From: Paraburkholderia ginsengisoli NBRC 100965
GTDB lineage: Bacteria; Pseudomonadota; Gammaproteobacteria; Burkholderiales; Burkholderiaceae
Assembly (NCBI RefSeq): GCF_000739735.1
Contig: NZ_BBJF01000009.1
Location: 292,326 to 356,325, forward strand
Reading direction: 5' to 3'
Length of the DNA: 64,000 nt
Part shown: piece after piece, positions 8,744-18,728 of the stretch
How positions within the stretch are numbered: position 1 is the first letter of the stretch
How the letters are laid out: each line of letters opens with the position of its first letter
The notes under the pieces: model-generated
What the model was told of the DNA's origin: nothing
What the model saw: only the letters and a program-made list of their open reading frames with translations
The model's database searches: none
Made by a program: the position numbers and the translations under genes

Positions 8744-8957
8744 GCACTCCTCCCATAAGCTTCGATCGGCCAAAGTGTAGGGGACCTGCAAGCCATCGTC
8801 CATCCCGCATACTGAGCGTCTGCACGTATCGCTTCGATTGGCTACCATAGCGCTCTAGCCGCACGTCGGCACATACCTATAAACAGTCTGCCTCTCGCAA
8901 CGTGTGATCGCCTCACGCCCGCATGACCGGGCGACTTCACCAACAAGGACACTAGCA

Positions 8958-10001
8958 ATGGCTTACGAAGCAGCTTCAGAACGCTATTCGGACATGCAAT
9001 ACCGCGTCTGCGGCAAGTCGGGTCTTAAACTGCCGGCGCTGTCGCTCGGCTTGTGGCACAACTTCGGCGATACCACGCCCATCTCCACGCAGCGCGACAT
9101 CCTGCGCACGGCGTTCGATCTCGGCATCACGCACTTCGACCTCGCGAACAACTACGGCCCGCCGTACGGCAGCGCGGAAACGAATTTCGGCCGTCTGTTC
9201 AAGGACGATTTCAAACCGTATCGCGACGAGTTGCTGATTTCGTCGAAGGCCGGTTGGGACATGTGGCCGGGTCCGTACGGCCAGGGCGGCGGCTCGCGCA
9301 AGTACGTGCTCGCGAGTCTCGATCAGAGCCTGCAGCGCATGGGTCTCGACTACGTCGACATCTTCTACTCGCATCGTTTCGATGCCGACACGCCGCTCGA
9401 AGAAACCGCCGGCGCGCTGGCGAGCGCCGTGCAGCAGGGCAAGGCGTTGTACATCGGCATCTCGTCGTACTCGGCTGCCAAGACGCTCGAAATGACGAAG
9501 CTGCTCGCCGAGTACAAGGTGCCGCTGCTGATCCATCAACCCGCGTACAACATGCTCAATCGCTGGATCGAGCACGATCTGCTGGATACGCTGGAGAAGG
9601 TCGGCGCGGGCACGATTGCGTTCACGCCGCTTGCGCAGGGACTGCTCACCGGCAAATACCTGAACGGCGTGCCGGACGATGCACGCGTCAACAAGCCGGG
9701 CGGCGGTTCGTTGAAGCAGGAGCATTTGAGCCCGCAAAACATCGAGCACGTGCGCAAGCTCAACGACATCGCGCAGCGTCGCGGACAGAGCCTCGCGCAG
9801 ATGGCGCTCGCGTGGGCGTTGCGCGATTCACGCGTGACGTCGGTGCTGATCGGTGCGAGCCGTGCGGAGCAGGTGCGCGAGAACGTCGGCGCGTTGAAGA
9901 ATCTCGCGTTCTCGAAGGATGAACTCGCGGAGATCGATCGCTACGCGACCGAAGGCGGCGTCAATCTGTGGGAGAAGCCGTCGACGGATCAGGCGATCTG
10001 A
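8958..10001 (+). CDS. yghZ: Aldo-keto reductase, L-glyceraldehyde-3-phosphate reductase type (YghZ)
   Basis: An NADPH-dependent aldo-keto reductase of the AKR14 type. In E. coli YghZ reduces L-glyceraldehyde 3-phosphate and detoxifies methylglyoxal. The 347-residue product follows YghZ very closely from ERYSDMQYRVCGKSGLKLPA onward. The catalytic tetrad is visible: Asp in FDLANNYG, Tyr in the same motif, Lys in ISSKAGWDMWPGPYG and His in FYSHRFD. The NADP-binding signature VLIGASRAEQ lies near the C-terminus. The start at 8958 (MAYEAASERY) has AAGGAC just upstream. A terminator follows directly, so the gene is probably monocistronic. Confidence 0.93.
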   Translation: MAYEAASERYSDMQYRVCGKSGLKLPALSLGLWHNFGDTTPISTQRDILRTAFDLGITHFDLANNYGPPYGSAETNFGRLFKDDFKPYRDELLISSKAGWDMWPGPYGQGGGSRKYVLASLDQSLQRMGLDYVDIFYSHRFDADTPLEETAGALASAVQQGKALYIGISSYSAAKTLEMTKLLAEYKVPLLIHQPAYNMLNRWIEHDLLDTLEKVGAGTIAFTPLAQGLLTGKYLNGVPDDARVNKPGGGSLKQEHLSPQNIEHVRKLNDIAQRRGQSLAQMALAWALRDSRVTSVLIGASRAEQVRENVGALKNLAFSKDELAEIDRYATEGGVNLWEKPSTDQAI

Positions 10002-10052
10002 TCCGGTCGTCGCGACCCGCGCCTCTGCGGGAGCAAACAGGCAGAAGCGAAA

Positions 10053-10079
10053 AAGCCGCCCGTGAGGCGGCTTTTTTTT
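10053..10079 (+). terminator. Rho-independent terminator of yghZ
   Basis: AAGCCGCC and GGCGGCTT form a perfect 8-bp stem with a 5-nt loop, followed by a run of T. It may also serve the small minus-strand gene ending at 10086. Confidence 0.92.
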
Positions 10080-10085
10080 GCAGCG

Positions 10086-10271
10086 CTACACCAGCGCCGG
10101 CAAACCTTCGACCAGTGCGACCGCGCACATCACGCCGATCAGCGCGCCGAGCACACGCAGCGCGTTGTGCCGCATTTCCGTCTTGCAAGGCAGCGCACCG
10201 ACGAATAGCGCGCCTGCCAACGCCATCGGAATGACGAGGATGAAATCGCCGATCGTGAAGTAGGTCGTCAT
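10086..10271 (-). CDS. Small hypothetical inner-membrane protein
   Basis: A 61-residue protein with two predicted membrane helices, about residues 7-26 (IGDFILVIPMALAGALFVGA) and 38-57, separated by a short basic loop (KTEMRHNALR). AAGGAGA about 6 nt upstream of the ATG strongly supports translation. I do not recognise the family. It is convergent with yghZ and shares the terminator region with it. Confidence 0.75.
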   Translation of the reverse strand: MTTYFTIGDFILVIPMALAGALFVGALPCKTEMRHNALRVLGALIGVMCAVALVEGLPALV

Positions 10272-10575
10272 GTTCGTCTCCTTATGTTTTACCCGCGAAG
10301 GGACGGCTCGAATGCCGGAGCCATGTCCACATCATGCGCGCCTCCGCTCGATTTGAGTATAGAAGACCGTTAGAACGACATAGCACCGACGCGCGGCGTG
10401 ACAGCAACTTTTCGCAAGGCGCTGAACCCAGCGCGGCAAGGCTTGCGGCGATTGGCGCAGCGCAGCAAACAGATCGAAAAAAATGAAGTGTTTGCTTACG
10501 CCGGCCTTACTTTTTGATTCGATTCGATGCGTGCTGAATCGCGAGGCCTATGGCTCGCGGTCGACGAGTCAAAGC
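10272..10575. other. Intergenic region, no gene seen
   Basis: About 300 nt between two minus-strand genes. It should contain the promoter of the small membrane protein and the 3' end of the MFS transcript, but no terminator hairpin, RNA gene or repeat was recognised. Confidence 0.5.
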
Positions 10576-11856
10576 TCACGCGCCGGCCTGTTCGCGTCCA
10601 CGCAAACGCATCGCCGCAATCAGGCCGATGACGAGCAGAGCGCCCACGAGTCCCGCGACACCATTCCATCCGTGACCGGCCCACACGTGACCGCCATACG
10701 AACCGATCACGCTCGACCCGATGTAGTACGCGAGCAGATAGAGCGCGGCGGCCTGGCCCTTCGCGTCCTTGGCGAGACGTCCTACCCAGCCGCTCGCGAC
10801 CGAGTGTCCGGCGAAGAAGCCGAACGTCACGCATGCAATGCCGGTTGCGATCATCGCCAGCGGATGAAGCATCGTGAGCGCGAGACCGAGCAGCATCAGC
10901 AGCAAACTGCCGGTGAGCACGCGAGCGCGGCCGAACGTGTCGGCCATGCGCCCCGACCACGGCGACGCGATCACGCCGGTCAGATACACGACGAAGATCG
11001 CGCCGATCTCCGTCTGATTCAATCGATAAGGCGGCGCCAGCAGCCGGTAGCCGATGTAGTTGTACAGCGTGACGAAGCTGCCCATCAGCACGAAGCCGAG
11101 CAGGAACAGCAAGGGCAGACCCGGCCGGGTGAACTGCCTGAGCAGTGCGGTGCGATGATGCGTGAAACCAAGCCCGCGCCGCGGCACGAAGTGACGCGAC
11201 GGCGGCAGCAGCGCGCGAAACGCGAGCATCGATAGAAGGCCGAGCACGCCGATCGTACCGATCGCCATGCGCCACGAAAACAGATCCGCGACGACGCCGG
11301 TAATCACGCGTCCCGCCATGCCGCCGATCGCGGTGCCGCCGACGTAGAGACCCATCGCGAGACCGAGACCGTCGGGATGCACTTCCTCCGCGAGGTAGGC
11401 CATCGCGACGGCCGGCACGCCGCCGAGCGCGAGGCCGAGGAGCGTGCGCAGCACGAGCAACTGATGCCAGTGCGGTGCAATCGACACGCCGATGGTCAGC
11501 AACGCCGACACGGTGAGCGACAGCGTCATCAGCTTGTGACGGCTCCAGCCTTCGGAGACGAAGCCGGCGACGAACACGGCGAGTGCGAGCGCGGCGGTGG
11601 TGAGCGAGAGCGACAGACTGCTTTGCGCCGGTGTCACGTTGAACGCCTCGGAAAACGACGGCAACAGGGGCTGCACGCAGTAGAGCAACGAGAAGGTCGC
11701 ATAACCGGCGAACAGCAGCGCGATGCTGGCGCGCCAGTAAGCGCGCGTACCGCGTTCGAGGAAGGGTATGTCGGGCACGGCGGAAGCGTTGGAAGAAGCA
11801 GATGAAGCAGGAACAGCCGAGGTAGCGGTCCGCTGGGATTCCGGCGGCGGGGTCAC
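10576..11856 (-). CDS. MFS transporter (YnfM/AraJ-like drug:H+ antiporter family)
   Basis: A 12-helix major facilitator. The GTG at 11856 is preferred as start because AAGGAGA lies about 8 nt upstream; the frame is open 27 codons further. That gives 426 residues: a Ser/Ala/Pro-rich N-terminus of about 35 residues, then membrane helices from FALLFAGYATFSLLY-type sequence onward. The motif following helix 2 (GFVSEGWSRHKLM) and the repeat after helix 8 (GRMADTFGRARVL) are MFS loop signatures. The closest recognised relatives are YnfM-like exporters. The substrate is unknown and no regulator is adjacent. Confidence 0.85.
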   Translation of the reverse strand: MTPPPESQRTATSAVPASSASSNASAVPDIPFLERGTRAYWRASIALLFAGYATFSLLYCVQPLLPSFSEAFNVTPAQSSLSLSLTTAALALAVFVAGFVSEGWSRHKLMTLSLTVSALLTIGVSIAPHWHQLLVLRTLLGLALGGVPAVAMAYLAEEVHPDGLGLAMGLYVGGTAIGGMAGRVITGVVADLFSWRMAIGTIGVLGLLSMLAFRALLPPSRHFVPRRGLGFTHHRTALLRQFTRPGLPLLFLLGFVLMGSFVTLYNYIGYRLLAPPYRLNQTEIGAIFVVYLTGVIASPWSGRMADTFGRARVLTGSLLLMLLGLALTMLHPLAMIATGIACVTFGFFAGHSVASGWVGRLAKDAKGQAAALYLLAYYIGSSVIGSYGGHVWAGHGWNGVAGLVGALLVIGLIAAMRLRGREQAGA

Positions 11857-12040
11857 GAAAAAAATCTCCTTGGGGAAAGCAGCATACGCAAAGGAGTTAA
11901 GGATACGCTGAAATGGCGGTACAGGCCGGCGCCGCATGCAGCGTGGCTCGCTGAACCCGCACGCCTGCGCAACCTAACACCGTGCAACGTACAGCACATA
12001 CAGCGGCCTTTTCGATGCAGCGAACCCACTGAGCTGACCA

Positions 12041-13579
12041 CTACCCCTGCGTCGCAGTCTCGCTGGCCGGCGCGGACGGATGCACGAGCTGTTCATCGGT
12101 TGGCAGCGCGGATGCGTCCCAACCGCCGCCCAGTGCCTTGACCAACGCGACGCTCGCGGCCATCCGGCGGCGCGCGATCGACACCGCGTTGCGCTCGTTG
12201 GTGAGCGCTGTCGTTTGCGCGACGACGACGTCGAGATACGTGATCGCGCCGTTCTTGTAGCGGTCCGACACGACCGCCAGCGCTCGCTGCGCGGCGGCTA
12301 CCGCGTCGTCCTGGGTGGCGGCTTCCTGTTCGAGCACGCGCAGCGCGGCGAGATTGTCCTCGACCTGGCCGAACGCCGTGAGCACCGTTTGCCGGTATTG
12401 CGCGACGCTTTCGTCATAGTGCGCGCGGGCCTGTTCTTTCACCGACGCGCGTCCGCCGAAGTCGAGCAGCGTGCCCGCTAGCGCCGGCCCGAGCGACCAG
12501 AGACGGCTCGGCGCGAGCAGCCATTGACTGTAGTTGGTCGCTTCAAGGCCGCCTGTCACCGACAGAATCAGGTTCGGAAAAAACGCCGCCGTCGCCACGC
12601 CGATCTGTGCGTTCATCGCGGCGACCTGCCGTTCCGCAGACGCGATGTCGGGCCGTCGTTCGAGCAGCGCGGAGGGCACGCCGGTTTGCGCGACTACCGG
12701 CACGGCGGAGAGCGGCGCGACCGGCAGCGAGAACGTCGACGGTGGCTGGCCGATCAGGATCGCGATCGCATGCTCGAGTTGCGCGCGTTGCACGCCGAGG
12801 TCGAGTGCTTGCGCCTGGGTGGTCTTCAATTGCGTTTGCGCCTGCGCGACATCGGCGTCGGTGGCGATGCCGCCCGCGTAGCGGTGCTGCGTCAGATCCA
12901 GCGCTTCGCGATAGGCGGCGATCGTGTCGTCGAGAAGTTGGCGCTCCTGATCGAGTCCGCGCAACTCGAAGTAGTCGGTCGCGAGTTCGGCCTGCATCGA
13001 CAGGAGCACGGCCTGGGCGTCGGCGGCGCTGGCCTGCGCGTCGGCCTTCGCGCCCTCGACGCTGCGCGATACGCGGCCCCACAGGTCCGGTTCCCATGAC
13101 GCGTCGGCTTGCACGAGGTAGTCGTTCAGCGTGAGGCCGGCGGTCGATTTGTGCAGCACGTTCTCCGAGGACCGCGCGCGCGAATAGGCGGCGTTCGCGG
13201 TGACCACCGGGAAATAGCTCGAACGATATTGCGCGACGGTGGCGCGCGCGGCGCGAAAGCGCGCTTCGGCGGCCTGCACGTTCTGGTTCGCGCCAGCGAC
13301 CTGCTGTTCGAGCGCATCGAGCGATGGGTCCGCGTAGAGGTTCCACCACGCGCCGCGCGTGAGCGTGTCGGCGGGTTGCGCGGGCTTCCAGCCGGTGCCT
13401 TCGAGTTCCTTGTACGTGGCGGCGATAGGTGTCGGCGGTTTAACGTAGTCGGGGCCGAGCGTGCAGGCGGAGAGCGCGCACGCGAGGAGCAGTGCGAATG
13501 CCGGGGTGCGTGTGGGAACTCGCGTGACGGTACGGGTGCGCGGCGACGCGATAGCGTGTTGTCGTGCTCGCGCGTTCAT
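12041..13579 (-). CDS. RND efflux outer-membrane lipoprotein (NodT/OprM family)
   Basis: The TolC-like exit duct of a tripartite efflux pump. It has 512 residues. After an Arg-rich N-terminus and hydrophobic stretch comes a lipobox, LSAC at 36-39, with Cys39 as the lipidation site and TLGPDYVKP just after it, the usual OprM-type sequence. Two OEP repeats follow, including RRPDIASAERQVAA and FFPNLILSVTGGLE. Its ATG overlaps the TGA of the adaptor gene (ATGA), so translation is coupled. It is the last gene of the RND operon. The first 20 residues are unusual for a signal peptide, so the true start could be further in. Confidence 0.92.
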   Translation of the reverse strand: MNARARQHAIASPRTRTVTRVPTRTPAFALLLACALSACTLGPDYVKPPTPIAATYKELEGTGWKPAQPADTLTRGAWWNLYADPSLDALEQQVAGANQNVQAAEARFRAARATVAQYRSSYFPVVTANAAYSRARSSENVLHKSTAGLTLNDYLVQADASWEPDLWGRVSRSVEGAKADAQASAADAQAVLLSMQAELATDYFELRGLDQERQLLDDTIAAYREALDLTQHRYAGGIATDADVAQAQTQLKTTQAQALDLGVQRAQLEHAIAILIGQPPSTFSLPVAPLSAVPVVAQTGVPSALLERRPDIASAERQVAAMNAQIGVATAAFFPNLILSVTGGLEATNYSQWLLAPSRLWSLGPALAGTLLDFGGRASVKEQARAHYDESVAQYRQTVLTAFGQVEDNLAALRVLEQEAATQDDAVAAAQRALAVVSDRYKNGAITYLDVVVAQTTALTNERNAVSIARRRMAASVALVKALGGGWDASALPTDEQLVHPSAPASETATQG

Positions 13580-14991
13580 GACGGTGTCCTCGCGGACGGT
13601 GAAGCTGCGATGTGCGTCGGGGGTGAGGTTGTTAATACTGGTGCTGTTGCTGTTGCTGTTGTTGGTACTGAGGCGCTTGCGGTTTTCTCGTCGCTCATCG
13701 CTGCGCCGGAAGCGCCTGCGCTTTTCTCACCAGTCGCCGCCCCAGTCGCGTCCGCTCCACCATCACCCTTCGCCGCCGCGCCCGAAGCGCCGGAACCACC
13801 CGTCGCCCCTTCCGCCTTGCGTGGCACGATCCGCACCGGCGCGCCATCGACGATCGAGTCCTGCGGATTCAGAATCACCTGCTCGTCGCCCTTTAAACCC
13901 GACGCAATCGCGACCCGCGTGCCGAAGTCCGTCCCGAGCGACACCGGCATCAGCTTCACCTTGCGCTGCGCATCGACGGTCGCGACCTTCACGCCGTCCG
14001 GCCGGAACAGCAGCGCGTTACCCGGCAGCGTGAACGGCGCCGCGCCCGCGCCCAACGCGAAATGCACCTGCGCGTACGCACCCGGCAGCAAATCGCCGTT
14101 GCGATTGTCGACGTCGACTTCGACCAGCATCGTTCGTTGTTGCTGATCGACTGCGCCCGCGGTGCGCGCGACCGTGCCCGGATAATGCCGCGACGGCGTC
14201 TCGGTCAGCGTCAGGAACGCTGTCTGCTGTGCGCGGACCTGCTGCGCGTAGGCTTGCGGCACATTGACGTACACACGCAGACGATCCGCCTGCGCGACAT
14301 GAAACAGCTCCTTCGCCGGACCGCCCGCGCTGCCCGCATCGATCAGTGCGCCGACGTCGATGTTGCGCGCCGTCACCGTGCCGTCGAACGGCGCGTAGAC
14401 CTTCTGGAACGACTGCGTCTTCTCCAGGCGCGCCACATTGAAACGCGCCGCGTCGAGCGTGGCCTTTTTTGCGAGCATGTCGCCGACCTTCTCGTCGGTC
14501 TCCTGCTTCGACACCGATTTGCTCTTCAGCATTTCCGTCCAGCGATCGGCGGTGCTTTTCGCTAGCGCATAGTTGGCGTTGGCGTTCGCGAGATCGGCGC
14601 GGGCCGCGCGCAATTGATCGTCGACTTCAGGCGTGTCGATTTCCGCGAGCAGCTGGCCGCTTTTGACGCGCGCGCCGATGTCGGCGTACCACTTCTTCAG
14701 ATAGCCGTTGGTGCGCGCGTAGATCGGCGTGTCGAGAAAGGCCTGCACGTTGCCGGGCAACACGAGATCGAGCCCGGCCGACGACTTCTGCGGCCGCACG
14801 ACTTCGACGCTCATCTGGCTCGCATGCTCGGCATCGCGTTCGAGCGCCGCGTGCGCGCTGTGACGCGACCAGATGCCTTGGGCCGCGAGCGCGATCACCA
14901 CCACGGCCGCCACGACGACGAGCCAGCGCGTGCGCTTCGCTTTCGCGGGATCGCGCGCGCTGCCGGAACCGTCTGGACGTTGTGCTTCCAT
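13576..14991 (-). CDS. RND efflux periplasmic adaptor subunit (HlyD/MFP family)
   Basis: The membrane-fusion protein that links the inner-membrane permease to the outer-membrane channel. It has 471 residues from the ATG at 14991 (GGGGAAAG upstream); 18 more codons are open. One membrane anchor lies at about 24-42 (VVVAAVVVIALAAQGIW). Lipoyl half-motifs are IYARTNGYLKKWYADIGARVKSGQLLAEI and FQKVYAPFDGTVTARNIDVGALI, flanking an alpha-hairpin. The last 80 or so residues are a low-complexity Ala/Gly/Ser/Thr tail, longer than most adaptors need. It is coupled to the downstream lipoprotein gene by an ATGA overlap. Confidence 0.93.
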   Translation of the reverse strand: MEAQRPDGSGSARDPAKAKRTRWLVVVAAVVVIALAAQGIWSRHSAHAALERDAEHASQMSVEVVRPQKSSAGLDLVLPGNVQAFLDTPIYARTNGYLKKWYADIGARVKSGQLLAEIDTPEVDDQLRAARADLANANANYALAKSTADRWTEMLKSKSVSKQETDEKVGDMLAKKATLDAARFNVARLEKTQSFQKVYAPFDGTVTARNIDVGALIDAGSAGGPAKELFHVAQADRLRVYVNVPQAYAQQVRAQQTAFLTLTETPSRHYPGTVARTAGAVDQQQRTMLVEVDVDNRNGDLLPGAYAQVHFALGAGAAPFTLPGNALLFRPDGVKVATVDAQRKVKLMPVSLGTDFGTRVAIASGLKGDEQVILNPQDSIVDGAPVRIVPRKAEGATGGSGASGAAAKGDGGADATGAATGEKSAGASGAAMSDEKTASASVPTTATATAPVLTTSPPTHIAASPSARTPS

Positions 14992-15066
14992 CAAACTTTC
15001 CCCTTGAATTGGCGTGGGCAGTCGATGCTGCCTCTTGTGGTACATGCGGTGCTAAACGCGGTGATA

Positions 15067-15082
15067 CATGCGATATCGCATG
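15067..15082. repeat. Perfect 16-bp palindrome within the RND operon
   Basis: CATGCGATATCGCATG is self-complementary and sits in the 124-nt spacer between the permease and adaptor genes. A related ACATGCGG stretch occurs about 20 nt upstream. Its role is unknown; a regulator site or an RNA hairpin are both possible. Confidence 0.6.
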
Positions 15083-15115
15083 CGGCGCTACCTGCTGCCG
15101 TTTTCGCGCGCCGCA

Positions 15116-18100
15116 TCATGGCTTGCCCACCACATGCTTGGCCGCGCGTTGGCGCCGCGCCGCGAGCCGCCGGTAGATCATCGAGAACACCACCGGCACG
15201 AAGATCAGCGTCGCCAGCGTGCCGACCGTCAGCCCGCCGATCACCGCGCGCCCGAGCGGCGCGTTCTGCTCGCCGCCCTCGCCGAGACCGATCGCCATCG
15301 GCACCATGCCGATGATCATCGCGAGCGCCGTCATCAGCACCGGACGAAAACGCGTGAAGCCTGCTTCGACCGCTGCGCGCGTCGCGTCGCCGTGTTCGAG
15401 CAACTGTTCGCGCGCGAAGCTGATCACGAGAATCGAGTTGGCGGTCGCGATGCCTATACACATGATCGCACCCGTCAAGGCGGGAATCGACAGCGTGGTG
15501 TGCGTGAGAAACAGCATCCACACGATGCCCGCCAGCGCGCCCGGCAGCGCGGTGATGATGATGAACGGATCGAGCCACGACTGGAAGTTCACTACGATCA
15601 GCAGATACACCAGCAGGATCGCGAACACGAGACCGGCGAACAGGCCCGAGAACGAATCGTTCATGGTCTGCACCTGGCCGCGGATTTCGACGGTCGAGGT
15701 CTTCGGCAACTCGGCGCGAGAGTCGTCGACAATCTTGCGGATGTCGTCGGAGACGCCGCCGAGGTCGCGGCCGTCGGCGGTGCCGAAGATGTCGATGGTG
15801 GTCTGCGCGTTGTAGTGTGTGAGCACCGCGTTGCCGGCCTCGCGCCGCATGGTCGCGAGCGAGCCGAGAATATTGGTGCGGCCGTTCGCGTTCAACGGAA
15901 TGTTCGCGAGCGCCTGCAGCGAATCGATCGTGTATTGCGGCGCTTCGGTGATCACGTTGTAGCTCACGCCGTTGCGCGGATTGAGCCAGAACGTCGGCGT
16001 CGTTTGCTGGCTGCCGGACAGCGTGATCAGCAAATTACTCGCGATGTCGCGTTGCGAGAAACCGGCTTGCTGCGCGCGCGTGCGATCCACGTCGATAAAG
16101 ATGCGCGGCATGTCGGCGGGCTGCTGGATGCGTACGTCGGCGAGTCCCGGCACCGTGCGCAGACGGTGCAGCAGGTTCGCGGCGAACACGCGGTTTCCCG
16201 CCACGTCGCGGCCGACGATCTGAATATCGATCGGCGACGGCATGCCGAAGTTGAGTGTCTGGCTGACGATATCCGCGGGCAGAAACGCGAACTGCACGCC
16301 GGGGAATTCGTCGGTGAGCGTGCGCCGCAGCGTCCGTACGTAGTCGGCGCTCGGACGGTGATCGGGATTCAACGTGATGAGCACGTCCGCATCCGACGTG
16401 CCGATCGTCCCCGTGTTGCTATACGACAGGTTGATGCCCGACACCGGCAGGCCGATGTTGTCGATGATCGAATGCAGTTCGTCCGCCGGGATCAACTGAC
16501 GAATCCGCGTATCGACGCGATCGGTCATCACCGCGGTTTCCTCGACCCGCATGCCGGTTTTCGCGCGCAGATGCAGCGCGATCGTGCCGGCGTCGACGGC
16601 CGGGAAAAAGTCGCGGCCGAGGAACGGCATCAGCAGCATCGACGCGCCACAGCACAGCAGAAACAGCGTCACGAACAAACCCGGCCGCGCGACGCGCGCT
16701 TCGAGAAACACGCGATAACGCGCGCGTAGCCGCGCAAAACCGCGCTCGAAAGCGTAGTGCACACGCATGAACGGATTGCGCGTTTGCGCGGGCGCGTGAT
16801 GCAGGTCCGCCGGTTTGTGGTGATGACGCAGCAGATACTTCGCGAGCGTCGGCACGAGCGTACGCGAGAAGAAATACGAAGCCAGCATCGCGAACACCAC
16901 GGCCTCGGCGAGCGGAATGAACAGGTAATGCGCGACGCCCGTCAGCAGAAACATCGGCACGAACACGATGCAGATCGACAACGTCGACACCAGCGTCGGA
17001 ATCGCGATCTGATGCGCGCCGTCGAGAATCGCCTGTTCGAGCGTCTTGCCCTGTTCCAGTTGATGGCTGATGTTTTCGATCGCCACCGTCGCGTCGTCGA
17101 CGAGAATCCCGACCGCGAGCGCGAGCCCGCCGAGCGTCATGATGTTGATGGTTTCGCCGAGCAGCGACAGCGCGATGATCGACGTGATCATCGACAACGG
17201 AATCGACACGGCGATGATCAGCGTCGCGCGCCAGTTGCCGAGGAACAGCAGAATCATCAGACCGGTCAGGCACGCGGCGATCAACGCTTCGCGCAGCACG
17301 CCCTGCACGGAAGCGCGCACGAACAGCGATTGATCGGCCACCGGATCGATGTTCAGTGACGCCGGCACGAGATTGCGCAGCGTCGGCATCATCGTCTTGA
17401 TGCGATCGACGATTTCGAGCGTGGACGTGTTGCCGCTTTTGTTGATGGTCAGCAACGCGGCGCGCTGGCCGTTCACGCGCACGATGTTGGTCTGCGGCTG
17501 GAAACCATCGCGCACGTGCGCGACGTCGCGGATATAGATGGTGCCGTTGGCCGTCGAGCGGATCGGGAGGTTGTTCAGGCCGGCCAGCGAATCCGGGCTG
17601 CCGTTCATTTCCACCGAGTATTCGGTCGAGCCGATTTTCGCGGTGCCCGAAGGCAGGATCAGATTCTGCGCGCTGACGGCGTTGACCACGTCGAGCGGCG
17701 ACAGATTGCGCTCCTGCAACTTGCGCGAATCGATATCGACCATGATCTGCCGCTGCTTGCCGCCATAGGGCAGCGGCGCCGATGCGCCCGGCACGGTGGC
17801 GAGCTGCGTCTTAAGGAAGTTGTTGCCGAAGTCGAACAGCTCCTGCTCGGTCAGCGACGCGGACGACAGCGCCAGCCGCAAAATCGGCACCGTCGACGCG
17901 TTGTAGCGCAGGATGTTCGGCGGCGTGATGCCGGGTGGCAGCGAGCGCAATTGCGTTTGCGACAGCGCGGTGACCTGCGCGAGCGCTTCGTCGATATTCG
18001 CATGCGGCTGAAAAAAGATCTTGACCACCGCGATGCCGTTCAGCGAGGTCGATTCCGTGTGCTCGATATCGTTGACCGCCGTCGACAACCCGCGCTCGTA

Positions 18101-18298
18101 GTTGAGCACGATGCGCTTTTCCATCTCGTCGGCGGGCAGGCCGTTGTACGACCAGATCACCGAGAGCACCGGAATGTCGATGTTCGGGAAGATGTCGGTC
18201 GGCGTGCGCAAAATGGTCAGCGGCCCGACGATCAGTAGAAGCAGCGCCAGCACGACGAACGTATAGGGGCGCCGCAGCGCGAGACGAACGATCCACAT
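15116..18298 (-). CDS. Efflux RND transporter permease subunit (AcrB/MdtB-type)
   Basis: Inner-membrane proton-driven pump of 1060 residues with the two-fold repeated RND architecture: one membrane helix, a large periplasmic porter domain, five-six helices, then the same again. Visible markers are the N-terminal RRPYTFVVLALLLLIVGP helix, the proton-relay pair of aspartates in GGLALAVGILVDDATVAIEN, and the second-half counterpart GAIMCIGIATANSILVISFA. It is the promoter-proximal gene of the operon, followed by adaptor and outer-membrane lipoprotein; many RND operons instead begin with the adaptor. No TetR or other regulator is adjacent. The substrate is unknown. Confidence 0.94.
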   Translation of the reverse strand: MWIVRLALRRPYTFVVLALLLLIVGPLTILRTPTDIFPNIDIPVLSVIWSYNGLPADEMEKRIVLNYERGLSTAVNDIEHTESTSLNGIAVVKIFFQPHANIDEALAQVTALSQTQLRSLPPGITPPNILRYNASTVPILRLALSSASLTEQELFDFGNNFLKTQLATVPGASAPLPYGGKQRQIMVDIDSRKLQERNLSPLDVVNAVSAQNLILPSGTAKIGSTEYSVEMNGSPDSLAGLNNLPIRSTANGTIYIRDVAHVRDGFQPQTNIVRVNGQRAALLTINKSGNTSTLEIVDRIKTMMPTLRNLVPASLNIDPVADQSLFVRASVQGVLREALIAACLTGLMILLFLGNWRATLIIAVSIPLSMITSIIALSLLGETINIMTLGGLALAVGILVDDATVAIENISHQLEQGKTLEQAILDGAHQIAIPTLVSTLSICIVFVPMFLLTGVAHYLFIPLAEAVVFAMLASYFFSRTLVPTLAKYLLRHHHKPADLHHAPAQTRNPFMRVHYAFERGFARLRARYRVFLEARVARPGLFVTLFLLCCGASMLLMPFLGRDFFPAVDAGTIALHLRAKTGMRVEETAVMTDRVDTRIRQLIPADELHSIIDNIGLPVSGINLSYSNTGTIGTSDADVLITLNPDHRPSADYVRTLRRTLTDEFPGVQFAFLPADIVSQTLNFGMPSPIDIQIVGRDVAGNRVFAANLLHRLRTVPGLADVRIQQPADMPRIFIDVDRTRAQQAGFSQRDIASNLLITLSGSQQTTPTFWLNPRNGVSYNVITEAPQYTIDSLQALANIPLNANGRTNILGSLATMRREAGNAVLTHYNAQTTIDIFGTADGRDLGGVSDDIRKIVDDSRAELPKTSTVEIRGQVQTMNDSFSGLFAGLVFAILLVYLLIVVNFQSWLDPFIIITALPGALAGIVWMLFLTHTTLSIPALTGAIMCIGIATANSILVISFAREQLLEHGDATRAAVEAGFTRFRPVLMTALAMIIGMVPMAIGLGEGGEQNAPLGRAVIGGLTVGTLATLIFVPVVFSMIYRRLAARRQRAAKHVVGKP

Positions 18299-18728
18299 GA
18301 CTAGTGCGCCTGCGTGATATCACGGAGAGCGGCGCGGCGCGTGCGCGCAACGCGGCGGCCATACTGGACATGGTGCGAGCCGCTGCGCGATGCGGCCGCG
18401 ATGCATGGATTGAGCGAGTCGTTCTGGCAGTACACGTTTTTGATATCCCACCCCAGCAGGGTTTATGATGATCTCGTTACGGGGATTGACGCCCCAGATC
18501 ATCGGTCGCGCGCACCGTAATTGGAATAGGGCGAAACGACGGTTGAAGAGCCTTTAATTCGCGCTTTCCAAAGCCCCGCAAAACGGGAACAATGACTCGA
18601 ACCTCTCACGCGTATCACGCGCAGCAGATTGGGTGCGTACGCAACGTTAGCGGCGAAGCGGCGCTTTTATCATCACCTTGACCGGCATGAAATCACAAAG
18701 CCGGCTACGGGAGAAACGGGGAAACATC
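18299..18728. other. Intergenic region between divergent genes, no gene seen
   Basis: About 430 nt separating the RND operon (leftward) from the small plus-strand gene at 18729. It must hold both promoters. It is less GC-rich in the middle (around 18430-18480). No palindromic regulator site, RNA gene or regulator gene was recognised. Confidence 0.5.
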
